NCBI GenBank assembly: GCA_002502685.1
Contig: DAQA01000034.1
Coordinates: forward strand, 1 to 33,012
Origin: Euryarchaeota archaeon UBA202
Lineage (GTDB): Archaea; Thermoplasmatota; E2; UBA202
Length of the DNA stretch: 33,012 nucleotides
Direction of reading: 5' to 3'
Shown here: positions 33,008 to 33,012 of the stretch, one piece after another
How positions within the stretch are numbered: the stretch's first letter is position 1
Layout: each line of letters starts with the position of its first letter
Notes under the pieces: generated by a model
What the model was told of the DNA's origin: nothing
Databases searched by the model: none
The model's input: only the letters and a program-made list of their open reading frames with translations
Position numbers and translations under genes: made by a program

Positions 33008-33012
33008 AATGA

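Noticed and set aside
1..33012. CRISPR array, transposon or complete defence system
   Set aside because: No regularly spaced repeats, transposase motifs, Cas proteins or toxin-antitoxin pairs were seen on either strand.

Overview
The window is AT-rich archaeal chromosome. Archaeal markers are a GEK1/DTD2-type D-aminoacyl-tRNA deacylase, an archaeal 4-phosphopantoate--beta-alanine ligase, a tetraether-lipid-synthase-like radical SAM enzyme, a pyruvate:ferredoxin oxidoreductase operon, and TATA boxes about 25 bp before start codons (leaderless transcripts) mixed with Shine-Dalgarno-led genes. PKD-domain surface proteins, a gingipain-like C25 peptidase and a decayed surface-repeat gene of a kind I associate with Thermoplasmata make Thermoplasmatota (for example marine benthic group D-like lineages) my best guess. 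This is inference; the window has no rRNA gene.

Layout. 1-2410 is accessory: a two-helix membrane peptide, an exported beta-rich protein, a 21-bp copy of an elongator tRNA-Met 3' end (candidate att scar), and a surface-repeat pseudogene broken by a frameshift and a stop. 2462-4086 is a coupled CBS-domain/CPA2 cation antiporter pair. 4197-13472 runs almost wholly on the minus strand: thioredoxin, a two-gene metal-exporter-like permease, amrS and nadA (overlapping), tes, a class I aminotransferase, a VTT/DedA-like membrane protein and a small exported protein. 13659-15013 (+) carries a nitroreductase and the CoA-pathway ligase. 15010-16956 (-) is a PKD/Ig surface protein. 17174-20114 (+) is the three-gene por operon, with a near-perfect dyad in its leader. 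20293-22254 (-) is the C25 peptidase. 22407-26045 (+) is purH-purN-folC, a folate-dependent purine module. 26343-33012 mixes a DUF4234/zinc-ribbon protein, an HTH/coiled-coil protein, a PKD lipoprotein, DTD2, a methyltransferase, a class III aminotransferase, a membrane/zinc-ribbon/HEAT protein and a Cys-rich ORF at the right edge.

How it fits together. POR links pyruvate and acetyl-CoA through ferredoxin, and the CoA ligase supports the cofactor supply. PurN and PurH need 10-formyl-tetrahydrofolate and FolC makes or retains the folate; most archaea instead use formate-dependent PurT/PurP and PurO. Exported proteins, the C25 peptidase and several amino-acid enzymes fit a protein/amino-acid-degrading heterotroph. 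I see no CRISPR array, complete tRNA, rRNA, transposase or integrase. No clearly new multi-gene system stands out. The best leads are the tRNA-Met scar with its adjacent pseudogene, the split permease with a Cys-rich loop, the folate-purine cluster, the por operator-like dyad and the membrane/zinc-ribbon proteins.
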